This document shows, one piece after another, positions 1 through 6,906 of a stretch of DNA of 11,870 nt. How positions within the stretch are numbered: the stretch's first letter is position 1; the number at the start of each line of letters is the position of its first letter. Source of the stretch: Gammaproteobacteria bacterium. GTDB taxonomy: Bacteria > Pseudomonadota > Gammaproteobacteria > DSM-19610. The notes under the pieces were generated by a model. It had not been told where the DNA came from. It did no database searches and saw only the letters and a list, made by a program, of their open reading frames with translations. A program made the position numbers and the translations under genes. The DNA is taken from NCBI GenBank assembly GCA_030618475.1, contig JAUXDG010000067.1, forward strand, positions 1 to 11,870. Direction: 5' to 3'.

Positions 1-110
1 CCGATCGTATTCAACCGATTATCCGCCGCTGGTTGGGGCGCTCAGCACGCTATGGCGAAGTTTGATCCCTGCTGCGCTGCACCAACGTGGTGCTGCCAGC
101 CGAAGTTTGT

Positions 111-278
111 CTAGGAGCCTGTCGGACTTAGGCTGATTCTACTGCGGCGGTGGGAGAGCGGCCCAAATGCCCCTGATTTTTCGTTGCGTAGGCCCACTAT
201 GCGCCTCAAAATCATGAACATTTGTCCTCACTCTCCCACTCGCCTCGCTACGAACACCTAAGTCCGACAGGCTCCTAG
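111..278. mobile_element. MITE-like element with perfect 22-bp terminal inverted repeats
   Basis: Positions 111-132 are the exact reverse complement of 257-278. Inside the arms the two halves stay partly complementary: a GTGGGAGAG block on the left faces CTCTCCCAC on the right, and AAATG..CTGATTTT faces AAAATCATG..CATTT. The whole 168 bp could therefore fold back on itself. The outermost four bases at each end are CTAG, so the element may have inserted at, or duplicated, a palindromic CTAG target. No transposase is encoded, which fits a non-autonomous element moved in trans. The parent insertion sequence family is not established here; CTAG-type ends suggest an IS1182-like parent only tentatively. 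Confidence 0.75.
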
Positions 279-324
279 ACTTTTTACCCCTGAGGCCTTT
301 TGGCTTCAAGCCATAAAGGTTATC

Positions 325-490
325 TTATACCCGTTACGAACAGGTTTCCCCGGAAATTTCACGCCCTCCGCGTTCCCTGGCGGCGTTGAGATTCCTTGCA
401 ATAGAACAAGCTATTACGCGTCATCGCGCCTTGCCAGGAAACACGTATGACGCACACTTTCTCGGGAAAACCTATCCGCAACGGGTATAA
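325..490. repeat. Imperfect snap-back repeat directly upstream of the FGGY kinase gene
   Basis: The arms 325-352 and 463-490 match as reverse complements at 24 of 28 positions. The inner parts also pair partly: CCCTGGC near 375-381 faces GCCAGG at 433-438. The centre holds a small hairpin, AATAG (400-404) against CTATT (411-415). This is the shape of a dispersed palindromic repeat or MITE. The right end stops seven bases before the ATG at 498, so the element makes up essentially the entire 5' region of the operon. TATAAC at 486-491 resembles a -10 box and would place a transcription start at about the ATG. No convincing -35 box accompanies it. Confidence 0.6.
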
Positions 491-497
491 CTGAACA

Positions 498-1913
498 ATG
501 AATTACATACTCGCCGTTGATCAGGGTACTCACGCGAGTCGTGCGCTGGTCCTGGACACAAGCGGGCAAGTCATCTCGCAAAGCCTGCACTCTGTATCTC
601 TTGCGAACCCCCGACCCGGCTGGTTCGAGCAGGATGCCGGTCAGATTGCGGCATCCGTGCAGGCTGCCATACAGGAGGCGCTGCACGGTCTGACAGCAAA
701 TCAACGGGCCGCTGTGCGTGCCTGCGGCATTAGCAGCCAACGCTCCACGGTGCTTGCCTGGCAAGGCAATGGTACGCCGCTGTCAACAGCCATCAACTGG
801 CAGGATACCCGCGGCGAACCTCAGCTCGAGACATTGCGCAGCCGGGCTTCAGCCATCCACAAGCTATCGGGTCTGCCGCTATCGGCCCATTATGGCGCGA
901 GCAAATTACACTGGCTGCACCAGTTACTGGGAAATGCCCCGGACATAAAACTCGGGCCACTGGTGAGTTTCCTGCTTGACAGAATGACAGAGGACAGCCG
1001 CTGTGCGGTGGATCACAGCAATGCACAGCGCATGCAGCTGTTTGATATCCATTCCCTGAACTGGTCCCGACAACTGAGTGACTGGTTCGACGTACCGATT
1101 GAGAACTTGCCGGTCTGTCTGCCTGTGCGGCACGACTATGGAACGCTGACAGATTATGGCATTCCTGTTACTGCTGTTTGCGGCGACCAGAATGCGGCCT
1201 GGTTCGAATCAGGCGAACCGGATGCCGGCACCGCCCGCGTTAACCTGGGTAGTGGCGCCTTCATTCTTGCCAGACAAACCAGTGACAGCAGGGTGCCGAA
1301 TTTACTGTCCAGCATTGCCGATAGTGATCAACACAGCTGCCAGCATCTTGTGGAAGGTACCGTCAATGGCGCGGGCAACGCATTGCAGTGGTTAATTGCG
1401 CAAACGTCGGTGCAGGACATCCAGTCCCGGCTTGCCGTGTGGCTTGAACAGATTGCCAAACCGCCGCTTTTTCTGAATACCGTGGGGGGGCTTGGCTCAC
1501 CCTGGTGGAAACAGGGGCTGGCGCCAAAATTTGTTCAGGATAACGATCAAACCAGCGACGCTGAAAGAGCGGTCGCTGTCGCAGAAAGCACCTTGTTCCT
1601 GGTGAAATATAATCTTGAGCAGATGCAGAAACAACAAGCGATCCTGCGTTTGACTGTCAGTGGCGGCCTGTCACGGATAGAGCCTTTATGCCAGAAACTG
1701 GCCAATCTGAGCGGTCTCCCTGTAGAACGCGCCGAAGACCCCGAAGCCAGCGCGCGGGGGATCGCCTGGCTGGCCGCCGGTCGGCCGGAAAACTGGTGCC
1801 AGGCAGGAAAAACACAACTTTTTGAACCCCTGTCCGATACAGGTTTGACAACACGTTACTCACAGTTCATTGAAAAACTCCGGGAATACATTGAGACCAG
1901 CGGCAATAAATGA
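498..1913 (+). CDS. glpK: Glycerol kinase-like FGGY-family carbohydrate kinase
   Basis: The 471-residue protein has the two-lobed FGGY kinase layout. DQGT at residues 8-11 is the N-terminal phosphate-binding turn. QR at 81-82 and WQDTR at 101-105 lie in the substrate region. GDQNAAWF at 229-236 carries the likely catalytic base D230. NLGSGAF at 249-255 and SGGLS at 388-392 belong to the ATP-binding lobe. Glycerol kinase (ATP + glycerol to glycerol-3-phosphate, cytosol) is the best fit, supported by the two downstream glycerophosphate genes. Odd points: the glutamate after QR in typical GlpK is Ser83, the Tyr before FSGTK aligns with His131 (a Tyr follows), and the ARGAxxGLTRG-type loop after GLGSPWW is missing, so the protein is about 30 residues shorter than E. 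coli GlpK. Another polyol or sugar substrate is possible. The ATG at 498 has no clear ribosome binding site because a repeat ends at 490. The stop codon lies inside the next gene. Confidence 0.8.
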   Translation: MNYILAVDQGTHASRALVLDTSGQVISQSLHSVSLANPRPGWFEQDAGQIAASVQAAIQEALHGLTANQRAAVRACGISSQRSTVLAWQGNGTPLSTAINWQDTRGEPQLETLRSRASAIHKLSGLPLSAHYGASKLHWLHQLLGNAPDIKLGPLVSFLLDRMTEDSRCAVDHSNAQRMQLFDIHSLNWSRQLSDWFDVPIENLPVCLPVRHDYGTLTDYGIPVTAVCGDQNAAWFESGEPDAGTARVNLGSGAFILARQTSDSRVPNLLSSIADSDQHSCQHLVEGTVNGAGNALQWLIAQTSVQDIQSRLAVWLEQIAKPPLFLNTVGGLGSPWWKQGLAPKFVQDNDQTSDAERAVAVAESTLFLVKYNLEQMQKQQAILRLTVSGGLSRIEPLCQKLANLSGLPVERAEDPEASARGIAWLAAGRPENWCQAGKTQLFEPLSDTGLTTRYSQFIEKLREYIETSGNK

Positions 1914-2673
1914 AGAACACATACCCCGGCTGGTTGCCCACCGCGGTTACATGCAAACGTATCCGGAGAATACCTGGCAGGGTCTGGAAGCCGCTCTGAA
2001 AGCCGGCGCCTGCTGGGTCGAATTTGATCTGCAGATGTGTGCCGACGGGCGCTTCGTACTGCTGCACGATACCGACTTCAAGCGTACCGCCAATACACCA
2101 GCATCCGTATTCGACATGAATACCGAACAGTTAATGGACATCAGCGTTCATGAACCCGCTCGCCTTGGAGACCACTACGCGCCACTGCCGGTTTCCGATC
2201 TCGACACCGTCCTGCTGAAGCTGTCCGCTTTTCCAAAGGCACGTGCCATGGTCGAAATCAAGCAGGAAAGCCTTGAGCAATGGGGCCTGGAAAGGGTCAT
2301 GGATGCCTTACTGGAAAAACTGAACCCGTGTCACAGCCAGTGCGTTCTGATCTCTTACAGCCACCGGGCGTTGAGCTATACCAGGGAAAGGGACTCGATA
2401 GACATCGGCTGGGTACTGAATGTTTATGATCAGGCGCACTTCAGCCGTGCAAATCAGCTAAACCCTCAATTTTTGATTTGCAATGAACGTAAAATCCCAC
2501 AACAGGAAACACCCTGGGCAGGCACATGGCAGTGGATGCTGTACGACATCAGCGACCCTGCACGTGCCCTGCAGTGGGCTGCACGCGGCATTGAGCTGAT
2601 TGAAACCCGTGCTATCGGCACCATGCTGCAAGACCCTGTACTTGCCAGAAAAGCATGCCCGCATGAGATATGA
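1891..2673 (+). CDS. Glycerophosphodiester phosphodiesterase (GDPD family)
   Basis: This is a cytosolic GDPD/UgpQ-type enzyme that would hydrolyse glycerophosphodiesters to glycerol-3-phosphate plus an alcohol. Numbered from a TTG at 1891 (260 residues), it shows HRG at 17-19, ENT at 26-28, VEFDLQ at 43-48 (metal-binding Glu44 and Asp46), HD at 59-60 followed by KRT, and a later MVEIK strand. These are the conserved catalytic and metal sites of the TIM-barrel family. There is no signal peptide. No ATG lies in frame before the HRG motif. TTG 1891 was chosen because GGGA at 1882-1885 lies five bases upstream; a longer form from TTG 1870 is open but lacks a ribosome site. The gene overlaps the kinase by 23 bp and the dehydrogenase by 11 bp, which suggests translational coupling. 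The family call is firm; the start is uncertain. Confidence 0.87.
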   Translation: MRPAAINEEHIPRLVAHRGYMQTYPENTWQGLEAALKAGACWVEFDLQMCADGRFVLLHDTDFKRTANTPASVFDMNTEQLMDISVHEPARLGDHYAPLPVSDLDTVLLKLSAFPKARAMVEIKQESLEQWGLERVMDALLEKLNPCHSQCVLISYSHRALSYTRERDSIDIGWVLNVYDQAHFSRANQLNPQFLICNERKIPQQETPWAGTWQWMLYDISDPARALQWAARGIELIETRAIGTMLQDPVLARKACPHEI

Positions 2674-3826
2674 TCTGGTTGTCATCGGTGCAGGCATTCA
2701 TGGCGCCGCCGTCGCACAGGCTGCCGCTGCCGCCGGTTATCGAACCCTGGTGCTGGAACAGTTTGACCAGGCGGCATCTGCCACATCCAGCAAATCGTCA
2801 AAACTGGTCCATGGCGGCTTACGCTACCTCGAAAGCGGCCAGATCAGCCTGGTTCGCGAATGCCTGCTGGAACGCAGACGGCTGTTAAAAAATGCGCCCC
2901 ATCTGGTCCATCTGACACCTTTCAATATCCCCATCTACAAGGATACGCAGCGTCGCCCCTGGAAAATCCGCCTGGGCCTGGGTCTTTATACCCTGTTGGG
3001 CGGCAAAGCTTTTAAACAGCTAACAAAGTCCGAGTGGTGCGAACTCGACGGCCTTCGTACCGACAGCCTGAATAGCGTAATGCGTTACTACGACGGCCAG
3101 ACCGACGATGTAAGACTCACTCGCGCTGTGCTGTCATCCGCACAATCACTCGGCGCCGAGGTCCAGTTTGAATGCACCTTCGAACGCGCAGCATGCAACC
3201 ACCAGCAGTGCAGCATTTTTTACCGTGAACAGGGTAGCGGCAAGGAAATTCGCAGCCGGGCGCTTGTCAATGCCAGCGGCCCCTGGGTCAATTCGGTTTT
3301 AAACCGTGTTGAACCGGCTCCCGATACACTGGCTATCGAGCTGGTGCAGGGAACCCATCTGGTCGTTCCGGGCAACCTTCAGCAGGGCATATACTACCTG
3401 GAGGCACCGCAGGACCAGCGTGCGGTTTTCGCCATGCCGTGGCAAGGCAATATTCTACTGGGCACCACAGAATCCCTGTACAGCGGTGATCCGTCCGCTG
3501 TACAGCCACGGGAAGAGGAAATCCGTTACCTGCTGGCCGTCTACAACCACTACTTTGAAAACACGCTTGACCGGTCACAGGTCATGGCAGCATTTGCAGG
3601 CCTGCGTGTTTTACCCAACAGCGAAGATACGGCCTTTAACCGTTCCCGCGATACACTGCTGCACATCGATGAAGTAAACTGCCCACGGGTGTTGAGCATC
3701 TACGGCGGCAAGCTGACCTCACATCGTGCCACGGCTGAACAGGTAATACGCAGACTGAAGCCACTGCTGCCGAAACGCAAGAAGCAGGCAGATACCCGAA
3801 CCCTGTCTTTACCTTCCGTCAGCTGA
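2663..3826 (+). CDS. glpD: FAD-dependent glycerol-3-phosphate dehydrogenase, short form
   Basis: The 387-residue flavoprotein is expected to oxidise glycerol-3-phosphate to dihydroxyacetone phosphate at the membrane and pass electrons to quinone. The N-terminus is a Rossmann FAD fold (VVIGAGIHGAA, GxGxxG at 9-14) with the ribose-binding Glu32. KLVHGGLRYLE at 47-57 is the GlpD/GlpA family signature. NASGPWVN, AGLRVLP and GGKLTSHRATAE correspond to later FAD and substrate segments, including the two conserved arginines. E. coli GlpD has about 500 residues. This protein ends just after the GGKLT segment and lacks the C-terminal cap domain. Since the end is a normal stop and the tail is lysine-rich, it may be a natural short subfamily rather than a break. 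The ATG at 2663 was chosen because the FAD motif follows directly; an upstream ATG at 2600 would add 21 unrelated residues. The first 11 bp overlap the GDPD gene. Confidence 0.87.
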   Translation: MRYDLVVIGAGIHGAAVAQAAAAAGYRTLVLEQFDQAASATSSKSSKLVHGGLRYLESGQISLVRECLLERRRLLKNAPHLVHLTPFNIPIYKDTQRRPWKIRLGLGLYTLLGGKAFKQLTKSEWCELDGLRTDSLNSVMRYYDGQTDDVRLTRAVLSSAQSLGAEVQFECTFERAACNHQQCSIFYREQGSGKEIRSRALVNASGPWVNSVLNRVEPAPDTLAIELVQGTHLVVPGNLQQGIYYLEAPQDQRAVFAMPWQGNILLGTTESLYSGDPSAVQPREEEIRYLLAVYNHYFENTLDRSQVMAAFAGLRVLPNSEDTAFNRSRDTLLHIDEVNCPRVLSIYGGKLTSHRATAEQVIRRLKPLLPKRKKQADTRTLSLPSVS

Positions 3827-3827
3827 C

Positions 3828-3909
3828 CTGGATTTCTTACAACCTTAACCACATGCTCCAGGGTACCCTCTCTTGTTACGCAATTCACCTTAAAGGAGAC
3901 AAAGGTCAC
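3828..3909 (-). pseudogene. Possible ACT-domain (IlvM-like) gene fragment
   Basis: Read from a GTG at 3909, the - strand encodes about 27 residues beginning VTFVSFKVNCVTREG and continuing TLEHVVKVVRN. This resembles the first strand and helix of small ACT-domain regulatory subunits, for example the ETLERVLRVVRHRGF segment of E. coli IlvM. After VVRNPG the frame stays open but runs antisense into the end of the dehydrogenase gene and loses any resemblance. No ribosome site precedes the GTG, and mtgA, not an acetolactate synthase gene, lies upstream. I read it as a possible truncated remnant left where the glycerophosphate operon joins older sequence. The match is short and was made by eye, so chance is a real alternative. 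Confidence 0.28.
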
Positions 3910-4026
3910 TAAGGAACAAGCAGTTAAATATTCGTTGCGAAAATTTCACCAGGCATGCCATGCATAGTGCCGCGCGCTTAGAGGTCACTCTTCCTGCGTG
4001 GTGGGAGATGCGGACTAATGCCTTTT

Positions 4027-4746
4027 TCACTTTTCTGCAACACGGGCCAACCAGCCGTATTGCCTGAGTCGTTCGGCGTGTTGCATGATCCAGCGCTGTC
4101 GTTCCCGGACATAGGCGGATGGTTTGCCTACCTGCAATTGTTTCGGATTCGGTAAAACGGCGGCCAGCAAGGCGGCGTCGGCTTCCGTCAGCTGTCGCGG
4201 GGTTTTGTTGAAGTAGAGGCGGCTTGCGGCAGGGACACCGTAAATACCAGGGCCGAATTCAGCGATGTTGAGATACACTTCCAGGATTCGCTGTTTCGGC
4301 CAGCTTATTTCGATGATCACTGCGAAATAAGCCTCAATCGCCTTGCGGAGAAAGCTGCGGCCGGGCCATAAAAAGAGATTCTTGGCCACTTGCTGGGTGA
4401 TTGTTGAAGCGCCGCGCAAGGTGCCGTTATTCCGCCGTTGGGTGACCGCCTTATGGATGGAGGCGACGTCGAACCCCCGGTGATCGGGAAACTTCTGATC
4501 CTCTGCCGCCATGACCGCCAGCGGAGCCTTTGATCCCAAGTCGCGCCAGTCCATCCACTGATAGTGGTAACGGGCATTCTGGCTGCTGGCAGGATCGTTT
4601 TGCAGCATGAATGCCGTGACAGGGGGGTTAATCCAGCGGAGCAGCAGTACCGGTAAGCAGCCGAGCAGAAGCAGCAGCAGAAACAGCAAACCCATACGAC
4701 GCAAGAGCCGCTTGAAAAAAGGCTCTTTTTTTCTTCGTCTACGCAT
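4027..4746 (-). CDS. mtgA: Monofunctional biosynthetic peptidoglycan transglycosylase MtgA
   Basis: This GT51 enzyme polymerises lipid II into glycan strands on the periplasmic face of the inner membrane. From the chosen ATG the protein has 239 residues: a very basic N-terminus (RRRRKK), a leucine-rich membrane anchor at about 19-37, then the catalytic domain. Motifs in order are AAEDQKFPDHRGFD (81-93, catalytic Glu82), GASTITQQ (112-119), KNLFL (122-126), RILEVYLNIAEFG (153-165) and YGVPAASRLYFNK (169-181). There is no transpeptidase domain, and the length fits MtgA. The ATG at 4746 was preferred because it gives the normal short cytoplasmic tail. It lacks a good ribosome site, and starts at ATG 4824 or GTG 4839 remain open. 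The gene diverges from the EF-hand protein gene. Confidence 0.94.
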   Translation of the reverse strand: MRRRRKKEPFFKRLLRRMGLLFLLLLLLGCLPVLLLRWINPPVTAFMLQNDPASSQNARYHYQWMDWRDLGSKAPLAVMAAEDQKFPDHRGFDVASIHKAVTQRRNNGTLRGASTITQQVAKNLFLWPGRSFLRKAIEAYFAVIIEISWPKQRILEVYLNIAEFGPGIYGVPAASRLYFNKTPRQLTEADAALLAAVLPNPKQLQVGKPSAYVRERQRWIMQHAERLRQYGWLARVAEK

Positions 4747-4857
4747 AGAGGCGTAAAGTAAAGAAACTGCGAATTGCTGGCAAGCGGGGCTGGAAAATCT
4801 TGGGCAGGCGCGCCAGAATGTCATTTTGTGGACCACCACTGAACACGAGGCTGACTT

Positions 4858-5220
4858 ATGTCCGATACACGCATTCCCAGACTGTCCGTAATTGCATCAG
4901 CTGCTGTCGTCGCAGCGCTCTCCGTCCACCCGGCAGTCGCTGATAGCGGTGAGAACCCTTTCACCACTATGGCGCCGGCCAGCGCACCTGTCATGCTGGC
5001 ACAGGGCCGCTGCGGCATGGATCGTATGGACCTGGACGGTGACGGAAATGTGACCAAAGAAGAGTTCAGGCAGGGGCATGAAGCGGTGTTTTCGGCAACG
5101 GACAGCAACGGCGATGGTGTACTGGATGCCGATGAAAGGAATGCGCACAGGGAGATGATGCGGCAGAGAAAAGGGCGGTGTGGTGCCGGTAAGTGCGGTA
5201 AGGGCAGCGGCGAGAAATAG
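4858..5220 (+). CDS. Secreted EF-hand protein with CGxGKCG tail (candidate MNIO-type RiPP precursor)
   Basis: The 120-residue protein starts with a Sec signal peptide (hydrophobic core about 10-24, likely cut after AVA28). Two canonical EF-hand loops follow: DLDGDGNVTKEE at 58-69 and DSNGDGVLDADE at 82-93, each with acidic or Asn ligands at 1, 3 and 5, Gly at 6 and Glu at 12. Calcium binding in the periplasm is therefore likely. The only cysteines are Cys52, just before the first EF hand, and Cys108 and Cys113 in a Gly/Lys-rich C-terminus reading GRCGAGKCGKG. The KCG repeat resembles HvfA/bufferin-type precursors whose cysteines are modified by MNIO (DUF692) enzymes, and EF-hand forms of such precursors have been reported. 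No DUF692 or DUF2063 gene is visible in this window, so modification is inference; the tail could instead bind metal unmodified. GAGG lies seven bases before the ATG. Confidence 0.83.
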   Translation: MSDTRIPRLSVIASAAVVAALSVHPAVADSGENPFTTMAPASAPVMLAQGRCGMDRMDLDGDGNVTKEEFRQGHEAVFSATDSNGDGVLDADERNAHREMMRQRKGRCGAGKCGKGSGEK

Positions 5221-5387
5221 CGCTCCGGACACAGGGTATTTTTGTCGCTGATGTGGCCTGGCCCGAGGTCACGGCGCGTCTGGATACCGGGGTGACAGCC
5301 ATACTGCCGGAGTGCAAGGAGCGCAGGCCACCTCTGGCAGGGGCCGGCGCCTGCTGCATGCCGTGGTTGCGTTTCCGGCCCATTCGA

Positions 5388-5678
5388 TTACAAGGGGATG
5401 TTCAGATCTTTGCCGATCGTTGGCTCTCGTCTTCTTGTGTCTGAATCGCCGAATTCATCCTCTGGCTGTTGGCCTTGACTCTGTGCAGTACGGGCAAGCT
5501 CCAGTATTTCGGTTAACTTGGCGTTCACACTTTTTGTTTCCAGGTAGTTTTTGTACATCCATTTCTGCGCGGAATAGGCTGAGAGCGGGAGCAGGACCGC
5601 CAGCAGAGCGAGCACAAAAACCACCACATAAACGCCTATTGCACCGATATAGACGCCTATATTTTCCAGTATTTCCAT
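5388..5678 (-). CDS. Small single-pass membrane protein of unknown function
   Basis: I do not recognise a family. The 96-residue product has a short N-terminus (MEILENIG), one long hydrophobic segment at about 8-36 containing several Gly and Ala residues, then a positively charged junction (QKWMYKNY). An amphipathic helix that could form a coiled coil follows (LETKSVNAKLTEILELART, about 46-64), and the tail is polar and acidic-then-basic. The cytoplasmic tail orientation follows from the positive-inside rule. The ATG at 5678 was chosen for its AAGGA ribosome site eight to nine bases upstream; a longer reading from 5750 has no such site and would place polar residues ahead of the membrane helix. 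It diverges from the YIP1-family gene, so the two may share regulation from the region between them. Confidence 0.72.
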   Translation of the reverse strand: MEILENIGVYIGAIGVYVVVFVLALLAVLLPLSAYSAQKWMYKNYLETKSVNAKLTEILELARTAQSQGQQPEDEFGDSDTRRREPTIGKDLNIPL

Positions 5679-5814
5679 GACTTGGTTCCTTGTTTCCGGT
5701 CTTCCACAATTTTGGCTGACGATGCGGCATGATAAGCTTTTTCCGATCATTATTGCGAGAGAACAGGGGAGCCAGGCGCAAGGAAATGCGCTTCGGAATA
5801 TTTGTCAGTCCCAC

Positions 5815-5832
5815 GTTTAATTGGTTTAATTG
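5815..5832. repeat. Tandem 9-bp repeat in a divergent promoter region
   Basis: GTTTAATTG occurs twice in direct succession (5815-5823 and 5824-5832), 33 bases before the YIP1-family ATG. A short inverted repeat, GCGCA (5776-5780) and TGCGC (5787-5791), lies just upstream. Nine-base spacing is close to one helical turn, so this could be a regulator-binding site. No regulator is known and chance is possible. Confidence 0.35.
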
Positions 5833-5864
5833 TCGCCAACAACAATGCGGATCAGGAGGCATCG

Positions 5865-6539
5865 ATGGACGATAAGGCCAGGCTGACTACGATTATCGAC
5901 GATGCGGGCAGGATGCTAAAAGATCCAGCAGGTTTTTACCGGGATATGCAGAAAACCGGTGGCTTCCTCGATCCCCTGATTTATGTCGTCGTCATGGCAG
6001 CGGGCACAGGACTGATCATCGCGGTGTTGTCGCTGCTGGGTGCCGGTATGACGGGCGCCATAGCCATCGGCCTGGGGGCGGTCGTTGTATTTCCGGTATT
6101 TGCTGTCATCGGGTCTTTTATTGCTGCCACTATCCTGTTTCTCATCTGGAAATTATTGGGCTCGAACGAGTCATATGAAACCGGCTACCGTTGTGTTGCG
6201 TATGCGGCGGTTGTTTATCCCGTTTCAGCCGTGCTGGGCTTGGTCCCCTATCTTGGTTCAATGGTGGGTGTCGTCTGGGGGATGTACCTGATGACAGTTG
6301 CCACTAGCGAAGTTCACCGGCTCAAACGGAAAACAGCCTATATCGTATTCGGTGTTCTCGGCGTACTGTTGATCATTTCAAATATCGGTGCTGAAAGAGA
6401 GAGTAGACGCATGGCACCCATGCAAAAAACTATAAGTGAGCAATTGCCAGGGAATGAATATAAGGCACCGGTTGAAGCGGGGGAGGCAGTGGACGAGTTT
6501 TTGAAAGGGTTTGAAAAGGCGACAGGGCGTTCCAGGTAG
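5865..6539 (+). CDS. YIP1-family integral membrane protein
   Basis: The 224-residue protein fits the bacterial YIP1 domain family. A soluble N-terminus of about 35 residues with the usual LKDPAGFYRDM segment (18-28) is followed by a gly/ala-rich membrane domain with about five hydrophobic stretches: near 36-58, 64-97, 110-130, 131-147 and 157-174. The C-terminal tail of about 50 residues is hydrophilic. The function of bacterial YIP1 proteins is not settled; it should sit in the inner membrane. The ATG at 5865 has a strong AGGAGG site (5854-5859) five bases upstream, which decides it over a start at 5802. It is probably the first gene of a short + strand run with the two small genes that follow, 58 bp and about 370 bp downstream. 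Confidence 0.83.
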   Translation: MDDKARLTTIIDDAGRMLKDPAGFYRDMQKTGGFLDPLIYVVVMAAGTGLIIAVLSLLGAGMTGAIAIGLGAVVVFPVFAVIGSFIAATILFLIWKLLGSNESYETGYRCVAYAAVVYPVSAVLGLVPYLGSMVGVVWGMYLMTVATSEVHRLKRKTAYIVFGVLGVLLIISNIGAERESRRMAPMQKTISEQLPGNEYKAPVEAGEAVDEFLKGFEKATGRSR

Positions 6540-6597
6540 AAAAAAGCTGAAACTGCCAGCGGATTGAAAACTGGTGGGGAGGGGTGAACGGAGAGCA

Positions 6598-6870
6598 ATG
6601 GGTGACTTAAAAGAATGGCTGAAATACTGGCGCAAGGTGATTTCAAAATGTTCAAGGATTCATAAGGATTCCAAAGCCCACAAAAGAGCCTACAGTGAAT
6701 TATCGGGCTTCCTTAACAGTGTGGAGGAATCTGCAAATGATGGGGAGCTGGACGCCACCGTGTTGTGGGCTGTGAGGTTTATGCAGCGCATGCATGAACT
6801 GGAAAAGGAAATCGGCTTGCATGTTCTGGAAAAAAAGGTACATTCAACACACAAAGAAAAAGAGTTCTAA
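6598..6870 (+). CDS. Small hypothetical helical protein
   Basis: No family is recognised. The 90-residue protein is soluble, lysine- and glutamate-rich and predicted mainly helical. An aromatic and basic N-terminus (MGDLKEWLKYWRKVISK) is followed by a basic stretch (HKDSKAHKR), an acidic middle (EESANDGELD) and a long helix (ATVLWAVRFMQRMHELEKEIG) that could dimerise. There is a single Cys18 and no signal peptide or membrane span. The ATG at 6598 has GGAG at 6590-6593, only four bases away. A GTG at 6574 would add eight Gly/Arg-rich residues and is less convincing. The gene follows the YIP1-family gene by 58 bp with no obvious terminator between them, so co-transcription is plausible. Confidence 0.6.
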   Translation: MGDLKEWLKYWRKVISKCSRIHKDSKAHKRAYSELSGFLNSVEESANDGELDATVLWAVRFMQRMHELEKEIGLHVLEKKVHSTHKEKEF

Positions 6871-6906
6871 CCACGCCTGCCAATCGAACGCCTTGAGGAT
6901 CGGGAA

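Noticed and set aside
3..65. Open frame of 20 codons ending at TGA 63-65 that could be the tail of an upstream gene
   Set aside because: All three + strand frames stay open through the first 60 bases, and none gives a recognisable C-terminus, so the choice cannot be supported.
414..764. 116-codon - strand frame over the repeat and start of the kinase gene
   Set aside because: It runs antisense to clear FGGY kinase motifs and has no recognisable product.
5253..5444. 63-codon + strand frame between the EF-hand gene and the small membrane protein gene
   Set aside because: There is no ribosome site, it is cysteine- and proline-rich with no family resemblance, and it overlaps the end of the - strand gene.
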